64,000 nucleotides of DNA from Cephalotus follicularis (lineage: Eukaryota > Streptophyta > Magnoliopsida > Oxalidales > Cephalotaceae), in NCBI GenBank assembly GCA_001972305.1, contig BDDD01000061.1, forward strand, positions 397,899 to 461,898, read 5' to 3'. A program made the translations under genes and the position numbers. The notes under the pieces are model-generated. The model had not been told where the DNA came from. It saw only the letters and a program-made list of their open reading frames with translations, and made no database searches. Positions 1 to 10,238 of this stretch are shown piece after piece. The number at the start of each line of letters is the position of its first letter. Positions within the stretch are counted from its first letter, which is position 1.

Positions 1-1330
1 CTTCCCAAGAACTTTACTTATGGAGTAAATTTGCCTCTGTACTTTGTGCTCTTCTCGAATTAGAACTGAGCTCACTGCGGTGTCCGAGATGGACAAGTAC
101 AAAAGTAACATTTCTCCAGGATTTGGTTTACAGATAAGGGGCAGAGTGGGTAGGTATGTCTTTAATTCTTCAAAATCTTCCTCACAATCCTCTGTCCACT
201 CAAAATTCTTCCCTGACTTCAACTTTTTAAAGAAGGGTAAGCATCGATCTGCAGACTTAGAGATAATCATTTTGAGAGCTGCCATCCTGCCATTTAATCC
301 ATGTACCTCCTTTACGTTCCTAGGAGACTCATCTCTATTACAGCTTTTATCTTTTTGCGATTGATTTTAATTCCTCGGTAAGTCACCATAAAGCAGAGGA
401 ACATTCCCGAGATGACCCCAAAGGCACATTTCTTCGGGTTGAGCTTCATGTCGTGTTCCCAAAGTACCTCAAATGAGCTTTGTAAGTTCAATAAATGGTG
501 CTTCGCCACTTTTCTCTTGACCAACATGTCGTCCACATATACGTCCATATTTTGACCTCTGTAAGAGGAAAATATTTTGTTTACCAACCTATAAAAGGTG
601 GCCCCGGCATTCTTGAGGTCCAAAGGCATGACTTTACAATAAAATATGCCTTCGTCCATGATGAACAAGGTCTTGTCCTTGTTAGTGACATACATCGGTA
701 TCTGGTTGTACACTGAAAAGGTATCAATAAAGCTAAGTAACTCTTGGCTTGAAGTCGAGTCCGCCAAGTGGTCTATGCTTGGGAGGGGATAGTTATCTTT
801 TAGGCAGGCATTGTTCAAATCAGTGATGTCTATACACATTCTCCACTTCCCATTTGTCTTCTTTACTAATACCACTTTAGAGAGCCAATCCGAGTAATCT
901 ACTTCCCTTATGTGATCAGCATCTACTAGCTTCTTGACCTCGGATTTGATGGCATCTTGCCTTTCTCGGGTGAATGATCTCTTCTTCTGTCTCACGAGCC
1001 TTCTTTGTGGTAGAACACCGAGTTTATGGACAATAGTGTCAGGATCTATCTCAGGGGCATCCTTCATAGTCTAGCGAAGACGTCTTGGTTTTGATCTGAC
1101 AACATTATCAATTGTTCTCGAATCTCAGCTCGAAGATGAGTCCCTATTTTAATAGACTTGTGATTCCTTTCCCTTCCTAAGAACACTTCTTCTAATTCCT
1201 TCACTGGTCTTCCTCGATATTCAGTCTCCTTAACCTCTATCATGTCAATGGGGATAACTTTCTTTGAAGGATTCAACAATGTGAAATAGAAGTCTCGGGT
1301 TTCCAACTGGTCTCCACGGGCTACTCCCAC
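1..1330 (-). pseudogene. Tat-type RT-RNase H region (fossil)
   Basis: The minus strand from 1330 down encodes the linker after protease, then the reverse transcriptase fingers and palm, with the catalytic YVDD box roughly two thirds into the 251-residue block at 312-1067. Below 312 the translation resembles the RT-RNase H connection and early RNase H (FEWTEDCEEDFEELK-like). In a live element this enzyme copies element RNA into cDNA inside virus-like particles. Family membership rests on motif recognition. The region is a broken fossil and continues past the window edge. Confidence 0.85.
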
Positions 1331-1333
1331 CCC

Positions 1334-1923
1334 TCAGAGGGTGGGAAACTTCATCTTTAAGTGTGGGATAGAGACCACGACTTTAAGTGATGCTTGGGAT
1401 GGATGACCAAGAATGACATTGTAAGCCGGAGGCATTTTGACTATAAGGAAACTCACAAAGATGGTGACTTGGCAAGGTTCCTCTCCTATCTTCATTGGTA
1501 GATCAATTACTCCTTCCAGTTTCAGGGTGTCCCCAATGAAACTGACTAAGGATGATTGCACTGTCTTCTAATAACTCAGAGAAAGGTTCATTAGATTGAA
1601 ACCGTCGAGGGATAGGATGTCGGCTGAACTCCCATTGTCAACCAATACTCTCTTCACTGAGTAGTTGGCAATTTGCACTGTTACCACCAAGGAATTTTTA
1701 TCCGACTAAGGTTCTCATCCGAGAATGAGATGGTTATCTTGGATTTTGCTCTTTCATGGGGTTGCTCCATCGCTAAATTTTCTCTCACATAACTCCTCCG
1801 CGAGGAATTATTATCCGCGCCTGAGGCCAATCCTCCCGCTATGATGTGTATAGTTCCTACCACCTTTTTTCCTTTATCATTAAGTTGGGACAACTCTGCT
1901 CTACCCTCAATTGGACTCATCAC
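1334..1923 (-). pseudogene. Tat-type protease region (fossil)
   Basis: The minus-strand translation includes AYNVILGHP, the usual AYN-ILGRP landmark near the C-terminal part of the aspartic protease of plant Tat and Athila elements. An acidic, hydrophilic stretch upstream (1681-1923) is probably the gag-protease linker. The enzyme would cleave the Gag-Pol polyprotein during particle maturation. It is broken. The call depends on the ILG-box and on the position between gag and RT. Confidence 0.7.
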
Positions 1924-3181
1924 CTCATTTGAATTCTAGTTATTAACAAATTGTGCGAGGTCTCCTTGCCATATCATTTTCTCAATCAGGTCCTTTAACA
2001 TTCTGCAATCATTGGTAGAATGACCATGATCGGGATGAAATTCACACCATTGGCGCCTGTTTCACTTATTATAATTAGACTTGATTTTGTCTGACCATTG
2101 GAAATATTGATCATTCCTGATGACCATCATGATTTCTTCTCTGGGAGCCCTCAAGGGTGTATAAAACACGAGTGGGTTCAACCTCGGTTCTCTTCTACGA
2201 TTGTTAGCTCGAAAGGGTTTTTACAGGTTAGCCTGACCTATTCTCTCACCTCAGGCTCCCCATGATCTTGCCTTCAGCCCTGATCTCTAGATTCATAGTT
2301 ATCTCACCCTCGAGATTGGTCTCTTCTTCTTCCCATGTTTCCCCAAAAATCTAGATAGGTGTCCTGTCAGTTCGAGTCCATGTCTTCCAGATTAATGTAC
2401 GGCTCAGCTCTAGCCAGGAACTCAGTCAATGTTTTTGCCTCCTTGTAGAACAAGGAGGAGCGAAACATGCCTTTTTCTAAGCCTTGTGTGGTTGCCACTA
2501 AGGCCACAGCTTGATTAAGATCTTGGACTTTGGTCGCCGCCAATTTGAATCATTTGACATACTTTCTCAAGGATTCATATGACCTTGGCTTGATACTGAA
2601 CAAGTTTATGACTGTCTTCCTTTGCCTTATAATAGAAATGAAGTAGGAAACAAATTGGTAGCTCAGCCTTTCAAAATTTGATATGGAGATGGGGGTAAGG
2701 TTGTGAACTAGGATCTCGTCGGTCATATGATTGATGCTCAGAAATACCGGCACTTGATAGTGTCCCTTAAGTAGTGAACGATCATGAGATCCTCAAAAGC
2801 GATGAGGTGGTCCCCAGGATCCTCTTCTCCATTATATTGGTCAAATCTAGGGAGTTCAAATCCCTTTTACATGGGTCCTTTGATCACATTGTTTGTAAAG
2901 GGGTGGGAGCTATGCCGGAGTAGCTCCTCAATATGATCATGTTTGTCATCTAGAATACCCAGCCTTTGATGCACACTCCTCCTCTTCATTTGTCTGATTT
3001 CCTCGGTGTTGGATGAGTCTTGTCCTTTAGTGGTTGGCTTTAATGGGTCTCTTTTGCTTTTAACCCATCTGCAAGGTGACGAGATACCCTCCCCAGAATC
3101 ATCCTTCTGGGGTGATATCTCCATACGGGCTCGTTTTCTCTCTCGACCTTCTTCAGATGTTTGGGTCGCTTTCTCTCCCAC
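1924..3181 (-). pseudogene. Tat-type gag (capsid) region (fossil)
   Basis: Read on the minus strand, 3181 is near the start of gag. The first block (2867-3181) is polar and basic, as in the N-terminal part of plant gypsy Gag. The block at 2550-2753 carries RQRKTVINLFSIK followed by ESLRKYVK, which matches the second half of the retrotransposon gag capsid domain, where plant elements typically read SL.IKQ....SLR.Y. Downstream, to 1924, the conceptual translation continues toward the nucleocapsid and linker. It forms the particle shell in live relatives. It is a broken fossil. Confidence 0.7.
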
Positions 3182-3641
3182 CTTCTCCTTCCCCTTAGGA
3201 GGTTGGCTTGGGCTTCCACGTTATACCTACCAACCTAATTGGAAAGCATCACCTCGTGTCGAATTCGCCCATTCTAAAGGAAAATCTATACCAACATTTG
3301 GGAAAAAATAAACATTTGTTGGTCCATTTTCTGCATCTCAGCCTGAGTGGATAGCTGGTCTCTAATTTCCTTTCTCTAGATGGATTGTGAAGAGATCGAC
3401 GGTGGCTGACCTCTGTCTCATAGCCAAACTCTGGCTATGGTGTTGTTCGACGCTAGGATACTCATCCAGAGTTCACCCTCCGATTTATTTCCAGTGATCG
3501 GTAGGCGCGATGTTCTGAATGCCGATTGGTTTTTAGAAGTGACTTTCTTCGAACCTCTCTTTTTTCTAGCGATAAGGTTGGGTTGAGATGGACGAATATG
3601 TAGTGACTGCCATTTTGTCTGGATTCCCACAGTGGCACCAA
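3182..3641 (-). other. 5' leader and primer-binding region of the Tat-type element
   Basis: This stretch lies between gag and the 5' LTR on the minus strand. Immediately after the LTR the minus strand reads TTGGTGCCACTGTGGGAA (about 3624-3641), which resembles the TTGGCGCC.TCTGTGGGAA primer-binding signature of plant Tat elements. I did not assign a specific tRNA. The rest is untranslated leader with no convincing conserved frame. Confidence 0.6.
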
Positions 3642-4340
3642 TGTTGATGCTCAGATCAATCAGCAACAAATTTATATTAACTCTTCCCTGATGTTGAACT
3701 GAGTCTGGTTGCAAGATTGTTTGTCAATGCTGAGATTAACTTGAAATCATAGGGAAATGGTCAAAACATATCACTGGAATGATCTTCGGGACTACCCTCT
3801 GATGGTCAAGTCATAGTTTCTCGTGAAGTGGGTGTTTTAGTGTTTAAGTGTTTGTCAGCCGAGTTGTTTTATTCATTGGCCGAGATGGTTGTGTGTGTAT
3901 GCCGGGGTGTTTAAGTAAAAGAGAGACAGAGGGAGAGAGAAAGTCCGACCCTGATCAATGTGATAGTTGAAGGTATTTATAGGGGCAATTATAGCACTTG
4001 GATGTCCTATTTACCGTTGCAAGTTGTCCCCTGATGAGGGTATCTCGATCTTTTCCTAGTATTAAATGCTCAGTCACCCTACCTTGTTGCTTCTCCTCAA
4101 AGTTCAGCAAAAATCAGGTATGTCACTTCTTCGTTCATGTGTTGTCAGTTCTCATAATGATAGGTTGCCCGGGAAGCTTACTGAACATGCTATCCGAAAG
4201 ACTAGTCCAAGATTGATCTTGGGCTCCCTTTCTTTAGAGTCATAGCTTGGTGTCAGGTGGCCGAGAAGGAACGACCTCTTCCCGATCTCAACCACTAGAT
4301 GTACGTGGTCGTTCCCAAGGGGGTCCAATGACCCTCAACA
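3642..4340 (-). repeat. 5' LTR of Tat-type gypsy element
   Basis: The repeat begins TGTTGA at 3642 and ends TCAACA at 4340, a perfect 6-bp terminal inverted repeat, and is about 699 bp long. The primer-binding region abuts its inner edge. A TATA-like box on the minus strand lies near 3974-3981. The partner LTR is outside the window, so the boundary rests on the terminal repeats and the PBS. Confidence 0.8.
3968..3985 (-). promoter_or_regulatory. TATA-box promoter candidate in Tat LTR
   Basis: The minus strand reads CCCCTATAAATACC here, a strong plant TATA consensus with a GC-rich 5' flank, placed inside the LTR where the U3-R boundary is expected. Transcription would run toward lower coordinates into gag. 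Function is inferred from sequence alone. Confidence 0.5.
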
Positions 4341-4384
4341 ACTTTTAATTCAGAAGATGGCTAAAAATAATCTATGAAGGAAGA
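4341..4384. other. Short spacer between two LTRs
   Basis: These 44 bp separate the Tat LTR end from the Sirevirus LTR start. They are A/T-rich and carry no recognisable feature. They may be a relic of the sequence into which both elements inserted. Confidence 0.5.
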
Positions 4385-5653
4385 TGTTGGAAGTCTAGAG
4401 GGGGGGTGAATAGACTTATAAAAAATTATCTAGCAAATATACCACCAATAAAATTAATTACTCAAACACACAAAGCGGAAAGTAAAGAGTTTAGGGTTTA
4501 GAGATGCAAACGGATATATAGTGGTTCGGCAAACCGCCTACGTCCACTCCCCAAGGCCTCCCCTTGAGTATTTCACTAGTACGCCCCCAATCCGGGCTTG
4601 GAACTCCAACCGAGCTCCAACAAGCTTTCGCTCCAACCAAGCGAATTACAAATGTGCTCCAACCGAGCAATACAAGAGACAACCTCTCTTGTATGAGTGA
4701 AAATAAATGTTTGAGAGTTACAAATTCGTATTGAATTTGTTTACAATGAAGCTCACTTTGAACAAAGCTAAAAGTGTGTATACAAGGTAAGAATAAAGCT
4801 TTGTAATGTGTATGTTTTCTTTGGATTTGATCTCTTTTGATTGTATGAATGCTTGGTATTGTGCTTGAGATAACTTGAGAGAATGTGCAACTTGAAAGTT
4901 TGATCACTTGTGCAAGAGCTCCAAATTTCCTTAAATAGTTAAGCCTCAAACGGATCTATTTTTAACTGTCTGTTACAAATCCAGTCGGCTGGATTTGGAC
5001 GGCAGTCAGCTGGTTTGATGGCGTGTACTTTTGAATATAGCCGTTGGTAGTGCGGCAGTCGGCTGGATCCTGTAGGCAGTCGGCTGGTGTGCTTGGCAGT
5101 CGGCTGGATCCCTGTTCCAGACGGCTATTTGCCTCCAATTGGAGATTACAAAACATACTGTATGAATTTGCACAATTGATGGCAGCCGGCTGGAATCCCT
5201 GGCAGTCGACTGGACCCCCCGGGCAGTCGGCTGTTCCCCTGCTTCAGTCGGCTGGACTGGGTGTAAAATGTTACAGAAGCTTCTGCCTGAAATTGTACCC
5301 ATGGCAGTCGGCTGATGCCCTGCTACAGTCGACTGGAATTGCCTGGCAGTCGACTGGAAATGTCTGGCAGTCGACTGGACTGGGTTTCCTGCAGATTCTG
5401 GGTTTTGGTTGAAGATGCAGTCGACTACATAGCCTTGAGAGTCGACTTCTTTGTCTGGGCAGTCGACTGGATTGCCCTCCAGTCAGCTGGAATTGCCTGT
5501 ATCTGCAAAACCATTCTTGACACAACTTTGGACACAAGATTAAGCGAGTATGTGAAGTTATAACTTAAAGAATTATGCATACAAGTAATCTATGTTTGTT
5601 AATCATCAAAATAGCACATGGTAAACAATTAATCGGGGTGGCAAAGGCCAACA
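4385..5653 (-). repeat. 3' LTR of minus-strand Sirevirus
   Basis: It starts TGTTGG at 4385 and ends CCAACA at 5653 (about 1269 bp), with a perfect 6-bp terminal inverted repeat and a polypurine tract on its internal side. The central part (about 4980-5490) is packed with around 17 copies of CAGTCGRCTG-type palindromes. Its internal end resembles the LTR starts at 27745 and 36667 (TGTTG followed shortly by TTTTGATGAT), so three related Sirevirus LTRs are in the window. Confidence 0.85.
4980..5490. repeat. CAGTCGACTG-type palindrome array in Sirevirus LTR
   Basis: About 17 copies of a 10-bp near-palindrome occur in roughly 510 bp. The common forms are CAGTCGGCTG and CAGTCGACTG, with single CAGCCGGCTG and several CAGTCAGCTG copies. 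Spacing is irregular at about 20-40 bp, so this is not a simple tandem repeat. Inner bases after the motif are often GGA or GG. Array-derived open frames on both strands give repetitive peptides and are not genes. Confidence 0.9.
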
Positions 5654-6268
5654 ATCTCCCCCTTTTTGATGATAGACAAAACATGCATATTTTGCATAAA
5701 TCTTGACAAATTTAACTCAATTTAGTTCCAAAGTCCAAATATTTCAGTATAGGCATATCCTATGCATTTGTCATAACAAAGTACACTTGCTTAAAGCAAG
5801 ATTATAAACCATTTCATCAAAATGCAACATTTTCAATATATATCCCATATATTCCCCAAATGCTTATTTATGCAACTTAAACTCAATGCAATGTGCAATG
5901 CATATAAATCTCTCCCCCTTTTTGTCAAACAACAAAAAGATGGGTGGAAGCTCCCCCTCAATCATAGCACGGATTGAAGAGCTCCCCCTCAACTTATGCA
6001 TTCCTGTGCAATCTTATCAATAAACTCAAAGTAATAAGAGAGATCCATGAAGATGTAAGGACAATTGTATTAAACATTTGAAGTAAACAATCAAAGCAAT
6101 AATATGAAATACTCTTGCATTCAACACATAGTGAAAATACATATTGTCATTTAAAAGCTTAAGAACATCAACACACTTTCTCTTTAATACTTCAAGACAA
6201 CTAAAACCATGAAAAATACAAAGTTCGACAATACAAGAGGAAAAACATGATGATGCAAATATATAAGC
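5654..6268 (-). other. Sirevirus 3' noncoding region with multiple polypurine tracts
   Basis: On the minus strand, AAAAAGGGGGAGATTG (5654-5669) abuts the LTR, AAAAAGGGGGAGAG occurs again near 5916-5930, and GAGGGGGAGCT occurs twice near 5950-5990. Several polypurine tracts upstream of the 3' LTR are a known Sirevirus trait. They would prime plus-strand synthesis. The rest is A/T-rich with no supported gene. Confidence 0.75.
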
Positions 6269-7291
6269 TCAGGATGGAGGAGGGTGCTGTGGGAAAGCGT
6301 TGTGAAGATACTGAAGGATGTCTGCTTGTCCCTGTCGGATATCAGCCTGTCCTTGACGAATGTTTGCTTGCTCCTCACGAAACTGCCGCAATTCACTTTT
6401 GACAAACTCCATATCAGCTTGGGCAAAATCCATTCTGGCCATAAGTGAGTCAATAGTAGGCCTGTTGCTGCTACCACTGCTAGTACCAACATTCGGACGC
6501 ATCTCATATTGCTGTGGATCGTCCTCCTCATCATCATCATCATCCCCACCTCCTACATTTGCTTGCGCTCTTGCTTGCTCTCTTCCTCTTCCTTGCATTT
6601 TTACCCACTCACCATCCTCAAACACAATGCCACAATGTCTAAGTCCCGCTTTATTTATCAAATGCTTGTTGGAAGGCTTAACCCTTTGCTCATCATCCGG
6701 GATATCGATGCTAAAGGAAGCTAGGACAGTCGAAATGATCCTACTAAGAAGCATAGGATATGGAGTATGATTTGGCCTAGACAAAAGGTGGTTGACAATG
6801 AAATAGGGTAGGTTAATATGGGTTCCGTTTTTGACACAAGCGACGAATTTAAGATCGCGCTCGGAGGGGAGTGTGTGTGATCCTTCTTTAGGAAGAAAAG
6901 TGTTGGTAACAAGGAGTAGAATAAGCCTAGAGGTAATTGGCAAATGTCCACTAGTCACATTCATAATAGGATTCACATTTGGTTGCTTTAGACAAATCCC
7001 TAGTGCCTCGGTTTTTCCTATATCATGAAAATTAGTAATTCCCTCATTGGGAATTCCTAACGTTTCGGCAACTAAGTCGGGAGTGATACAAATGGGAGTC
7101 CCTAGAACAAACAAATTTGCAACACAAGTAGTTGCGGGTTCCAAATTGGCATAAAACATTTTGACTAGCCTAGGGTATATGGTATGTGATGAGCAAATGT
7201 AGTCAAACCAACCCATAGCATTAAACCAAGTAATCACTACAGCAAGATTGCTAACAAGTATATCCCTACTCAGCCATTTCTCCATATGCAA
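6269..7291 (-). pseudogene. Sirevirus envelope-like open frame, 340 residues
   Basis: This frame lies where Sireviruses carry their extra, envelope-like ORF, between pol and the 3' LTR. Residues about 1-200 resemble the plant transposon-associated domain found in such ORFs (YPRLVKMFYANLE, then a hydrophobic region and an LPYFIVNHLL block). Residues about 250-262 form an acidic run (DDDDDEEDD). The C-terminus has a heptad-like repeat (IRQGQAD, two to three copies), suggesting a coiled coil. I saw no clear signal peptide. The frame looks whole over this length, but its element is partial. Its role in the family is unproven. Confidence 0.7.
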
Positions 7292-7297
7292 TTTAAC

Positions 7298-7540
7298 TGA
7301 GCTAAAGTGAGTAGTACTAGTGGTTCATGCCAATACCTAGGAAGCATGCTAGTATCTTGGTTTAGCAAGAAGCAAAATTCAGTTGCTTTATCCACCACTG
7401 AGGCTGAATACATAGCTGTTGGTAGTTGTTGTGCCCAAATTCTTTGGCAAAAGCAACAATTAGTTGATTATGGTGTTTATGTTAAGAATGTATCCATTAT
7501 GTGTGATAACACTAGTAGTATTTGCCTAGCCAAGAACCCC
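7298..7540 (+). pseudogene. copia (Sirevirus-type) RNase H fragment
   Basis: The plus strand encodes the last part of a copia RNase H domain: TSGSCQYLG, SWFSKKQNSVALSTTEAEY, and CDNTSSICLAKNP. The pattern is the same as in the Sirevirus RNase H at 23640-23920. It is in the opposite orientation to the envelope-like frame next to it, and is cut at about 7540 by a chromovirus-type LTR. It is a fragment with no attached RT or LTR of its own. Confidence 0.85.
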
Positions 7541-8261
7541 CCTTTTATACAGCTCTCATAAGCAAATCCAAATACAGTTGGCTAACAAAATCTACTATAA
7601 AAAACCCGTCCTTCTCAGCTTACCTCACTGCAGCCCATCACCTGTACCTGAGCCTGACCCATTCTACATACAGGGGAAATGGGTCGGCGACATAATGTCG
7701 TGTAGGTATACTATGCTATGAATGCAAATGTATAATAGTGATATGCGTGTAACGGTATATCAATGTATGTCATGTAGTGCATCAGCATAATGGTGATATG
7801 CATGCAACAGTATAATATATATGTATGGCAAGTCGTGTGAATAAATTTCAATTGCGAACAGCGTCAGTATACCCACTGTCCCTAAGCAGTGGTATACTGG
7901 GCTAGTCCTAATCAGATAAAAGGCCATAGGCCGGTAGACACTCCATAAACAATCAGTCATCATGTGTAGGGTCAAACAATCCATAGGTCTAAGTACTACT
8001 CTACCCCTCCGAACTGAGATAGTACTAGCACCGACTACCTACCCTTTTGAGGTTGTAGCCATGTGGGGAAGAGATAACGCTGATCACATCATGGCTAAGC
8101 CGTAAAAACGGTCACAGCCCATAAGTATAGCGGAACGGTCAGAACCCGTAGTATGGTGGTAAAGCCGTAAAAACGGTCAGAACCCGTAGGCGCCAGTAAC
8201 CTTCAGTGATGATGTGATCGAACACCCATAATCCACGCGACGGAAACATAGATTATGAATG
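7541..8261. repeat. Left arm of LTR palindrome
   Basis: It is the reverse complement of 10239-11010, with small differences. Shared landmarks include the CGGTTAAGCC-like control segments and the AAGCTGAGAAGGACGGG block. The arms are about 720 and 770 bp and the intervening spacer is about 1.98 kb. They are inverted copies of the same LTR family, not the ends of a DNA transposon. Confidence 0.85.
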
Positions 8262-8879
8262 GGTTATCTCATAGGTCTCAAACAATAATATATATCATAG
8301 TCGTACCTTGTAATACTCATAACCCATAACATATATTCATTTAAAGGATAGGGACCATTTCATAAAGGATCTCATAGGATCTACATCCGTCAAATCATAT
8401 AAAGATCATTTCATAATCATAAGTCATTTGTCATATCCAATGGCCATTTCGTGTTCATAATCCGTTTTGTAAGCAATTTTCCATATATCATTTGGTTGGT
8501 CCCTATCAAAGTTATAATGAATGGAAAGGGAGTCCAAATGGGAGTATCCGTGCCCAGATGTCCCAATGGAAGTACTTGACCATTTTGAAATCCATAAAAC
8601 AATGGAGAGGAAGTCCAAATAAGATATTCGCGTCTCGATATCCCAATAGAACTATCCTAACCATTTTGAAAACCATTTAGAAACCATTTGCGTAAAACTC
8701 TTTTATTGAGAACTTTCCATAAAACTTTACTTGAACATCAATTTAGAAATCAAATGTGATACAGAAGGATTCCATGGGTTACAAAGCCTTAGAGAGGATT
8801 TCTATGGAATTCATTTGAAGATAAAACCATTTTGGATGGAAAACCATGTAAAACGGTGTGTTTGGGCTGAATAGGGCAC

Positions 8880-9135
8880 TAAGCGTCAATGCTTATTCCC
8901 GGGCGTCAACAGTTTTAAAAAGCACAAGCATAAAGCGTCAACGGTTTGTTTTAAAGCATAAGGCATCGACTGTTTGGTTTAACTCATAAAAGCGTCGACT
9001 GTAAGTTTAACACATAAAAGCGTCGACAATTTTAGAAAGCATAAGTATAAAACATCGACTACTCAGTTTAAGACATGAAAGTGTCGACGGGTTTGGTTTT
9101 GAAAGCATAAAGCATCGACGGTTTTGATAGAAAAT
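8880..9135. repeat. GCGTCGACR degenerate repeat array
   Basis: About eight copies of a roughly 36-bp degenerate unit, each with an AAAGCATAAA-like spacer followed by GCGTCGAC or a one-base variant (GCGTCAAC, GCATCGAC), lie inside the minus-oriented LTR. It is a second flank version of the GTCGAC motif arrays seen elsewhere in the window. Confidence 0.75.
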
Positions 9136-10163
9136 GCAGTTTACGAAAGAGTTCATAAATCAATGGAACTAAGTCCAAAACAGTTCAAAGCCCTTTAAAA
9201 TTCATCCCATAGCCCGTGACTTAAGAGAAGGCAAGAACTCATCTCCTCTTAATTCAATATCGAACCCTTATATCATATGCCATATGCAATTATATATATA
9301 TACAATCATGCATCCATACAGTACAATTCGTACACATATCAATCCAAATAATCATTTAGAATGCATGAATGTAATGCAAGCAATAGTATAACCTACCTCG
9401 TAGTAACTGAGCTCGTAAAGCTCGGAAATCCTCTATCCTTGATCTTTTCGTTTATCCTTGATCATTTCCATTATCCTGCATGTACAACACATTTTCGTTA
9501 CACTCCACGCACAGAAACCAAGCACAGCCACCATCGGAGCTTTGGCCAATTTCCGGCCAACTCATTCAGCTCTGGCGAAACCCATAAACAGGTTCCACAT
9601 TGGACGATCTTTTCAAAACCATCGGAGGCTCACCATGACTCACCATGAAACGCGTTGTCACGGCCGGCCAGTGAGTTCAACTCACTGAGTCGACTCACCA
9701 GACTTCAACAGTTCTGGTCAACACTCAAAAACTCCATAACCGACCTTAAACTCTGTCAATCAGTCCATTGGTGCCTGTAACTCACAGTGACTCGGCGCTT
9801 AACGCGCGATCATAGGCGGCAGAGAGATGGACTCACTGTGTTGACTTAGCGACTATAATCCGGCCGATTCTAGCCGAAACACACCACAACGACCACCAAA
9901 AGGGGAAGAGCTAGTCTTCTAGACAAAGGCCGGCCCATAACCCGTGACAGAATCTGCGACGAAATGCACGGCTGTGGAAAAAACTCGATGAGAAGAAAAA
10001 GAAAAGAGAAGAGAGATGAGGGTTACCTTCAGTACCTGTGTCGCGCGCTTCCAGCCGTCGAGCTCCTCGCCCGGCATCGTCTTCTCCGGCGCGCATCACC
10101 ATCTCTCTCTGGTTCTCTCTCTAGCAAGGCGCTGGCACTAATGCGCCCGCTGCCTTTGTATTG

Positions 10164-10193
10164 AAGTGCCTGGCATTTTAATGCCAGGCACTT
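10164..10193 (-). other. Perfect 14-bp hairpin beside a T9 run
   Basis: AAGTGCCTGGCATT and its exact reverse complement are separated by 2 bp and followed on the plus strand by nine T. It lies about 45 bp inside the start of the minus-oriented LTR. It looks like a bacterial terminator, but in this context it is an LTR-internal palindrome of unknown role. Confidence 0.8.
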
Positions 10194-10238
10194 TTTTTTT
10201 CTTAAATATATATATTTATTTATATTCAGGGTATTACA

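Larger units (their letters stand above)
1..4340 (-). mobile_element. Ty3/gypsy Tat-type retrotransposon, partial (left part outside window)
   Basis: Read on the minus strand, the order is 5' LTR (3642-4340), primer-binding region, gag, protease, reverse transcriptase and the start of RNase H, continuing past position 1. The RT block has the sequence character of the Tat branch of plant gypsy elements (YVDDML catalytic box, basic KQKKR-like stretch upstream, NPKKCAFGV near the end). It is a fossil with many breaks, more than ten by eye. The 3' end, 3' LTR and target duplication lie outside the window, so LTR divergence cannot be used for dating. I am sure of the superfamily and fairly sure of the Tat lineage. 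Confidence 0.85.
4385..7295 (-). mobile_element. Ty1/copia Sirevirus, 3' part only (minus strand)
   Basis: From high to low coordinates the minus strand holds an envelope-like frame (6269-7291), a noncoding stretch with several polypurine tracts, and the 3' LTR (4385-5653). GGGGGAGATTGTTGG at the PPT/LTR junction is a Sirevirus hallmark. The upstream gag, pol and 5' LTR are not attached: at about 7295 the sequence switches to a plus-strand copia RNase H fragment. This is a partial fossil and its age cannot be measured from a single LTR. Confidence 0.85.
7541..10238 (-). repeat. Chromovirus-type LTR, minus orientation, 3' end lost
   Basis: On the minus strand it starts TGTAATACCCTG at 10238 and runs to 7541, where it abuts the RNase H fragment. 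The TGTAATACCC start is typical of plant chromovirus LTRs. Its distal 720 bp (7541-8261) is an inverted copy of 10239-11010. It contains a GCGTCGACR array (8880-9135), a GAGTCGACTC site near 9686 and a perfect hairpin at 10164-10193. It holds no gene; short frames inside it are chance. Confidence 0.75.

Noticed and set aside
5006-5563. Several overlapping frames on both strands with SRLPG/QSTG-type repetitive peptides
   Set aside because: They are translations of the CAGTCGRCTG array; every frame gives low-complexity periodic peptide and no start or domain is conserved.
10164-10200. Rho-independent terminator
   Set aside because: The hairpin plus T-run resembles one, but the sequence is a plant LTR, where such signals do not act as bacterial terminators.
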